Assembly: GCF_022919115.1 (NCBI RefSeq)
Contig: NZ_CP095072.1
Coordinates: forward strand, 992,001 to 1,056,000
Source: Gracilibacillus caseinilyticus
GTDB taxonomy: Bacteria; Bacillota; Bacilli; Bacillales; Amphibacillaceae
DNA: 64,000 nt
Direction: 5' to 3'
Positions 63,975-64,000 of this stretch are shown piece by piece. Under the pieces are notes generated by a model. It had not been told where the DNA came from and searched no databases. It was given only the letters and a program-made list of their open reading frames with translations. The stretch's first letter is position 1. Every line of letters starts with the position of its first letter. A program made the position numbers and the translations under genes.

Positions 63975-64000
63975 TATTTATGTATGAAAAGTTGAGACCC

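Overview
The window is one long co-oriented block, with every convincing gene on the minus strand. It is the canonical folP...lysS-rrn-trn-rrn-ctsR/clpC-sigH-nusG-rpoBC-str-S10-spc-alpha superregion of a low-GC Gram-positive bacterium. Gene order, sigma-H, the McsA/McsB/ClpC/CtsR set, a cysteine T-box, an L10 leader, Mini-III, and C+ zinc forms of S14, L33 and L36 all point to a member of the Bacillaceae close in layout to Bacillus subtilis. I cannot name the genus from the sequence alone.

Layout in transcription order (high to low coordinates). 63.9-60.2 kb: folP-folB-folK-HTH gene, then lysS. 59.9-48.9 kb: three tandem sigma-A promoters driving 16S-23S-5S, nine tRNAs (Val-Thr-Lys-Leu-Gly-Leu-Arg-Pro-Ala), then a second 16S-23S-5S and a terminator. 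48.4-46.1 kb: a small accessory pocket with an Eis-like acetyltransferase and an MgtC-family membrane protein beside two related repeat elements. 46.0-41.4 kb: ctsR-mcsA-mcsB-clpC with a CtsR box. 41.1-30.2 kb: radA, yacL, ispD-ispF, gltX, T-box-cysE-cysS-mrnC-rlmB-rae1, sigH, rpmG-secE. 30.1-26.2 kb: nusG, rplK-rplA, L10 leader-rplJ-rplL, ybxB. 25.7-18.4 kb: rpoB-rpoC. 18.3-13.5 kb: rplGB-rpsL-rpsG-fusA-tuf. 13.0 kb to the left edge: the S10-spc-alpha ribosomal protein cluster with secY, adk and infA, ending in the first codons of rpoA.

Most of the window makes or polices the translation and transcription machinery: rRNA, tRNA, r-proteins, RNA polymerase, elongation factors, three aminoacyl-tRNA synthetases, rRNA maturation enzymes (Mini-III, RlmB, YbxB) and a ribosome-associated mRNA nuclease (Rae1). 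Long inverted arms flanking 16S and 23S show the precursor stalks that RNase III and Mini-III process.

The coding content is conventional. The interesting signals are in what is missing and in the spacers. Genes expected from the B. subtilis order are absent at three points: disA between radA and yacL, map between adk and infA, and dusB between the HTH gene and lysS. nusG and lysS each have a good promoter followed within about 10-20 nt by an intrinsic terminator ahead of the gene, suggesting attenuation. The rrn promoters are a triplicated cassette. A palindromic REP/MITE-like unit sits between tuf and rpsJ. I found no CRISPR array, phage, transposase gene or clearly novel protein system.
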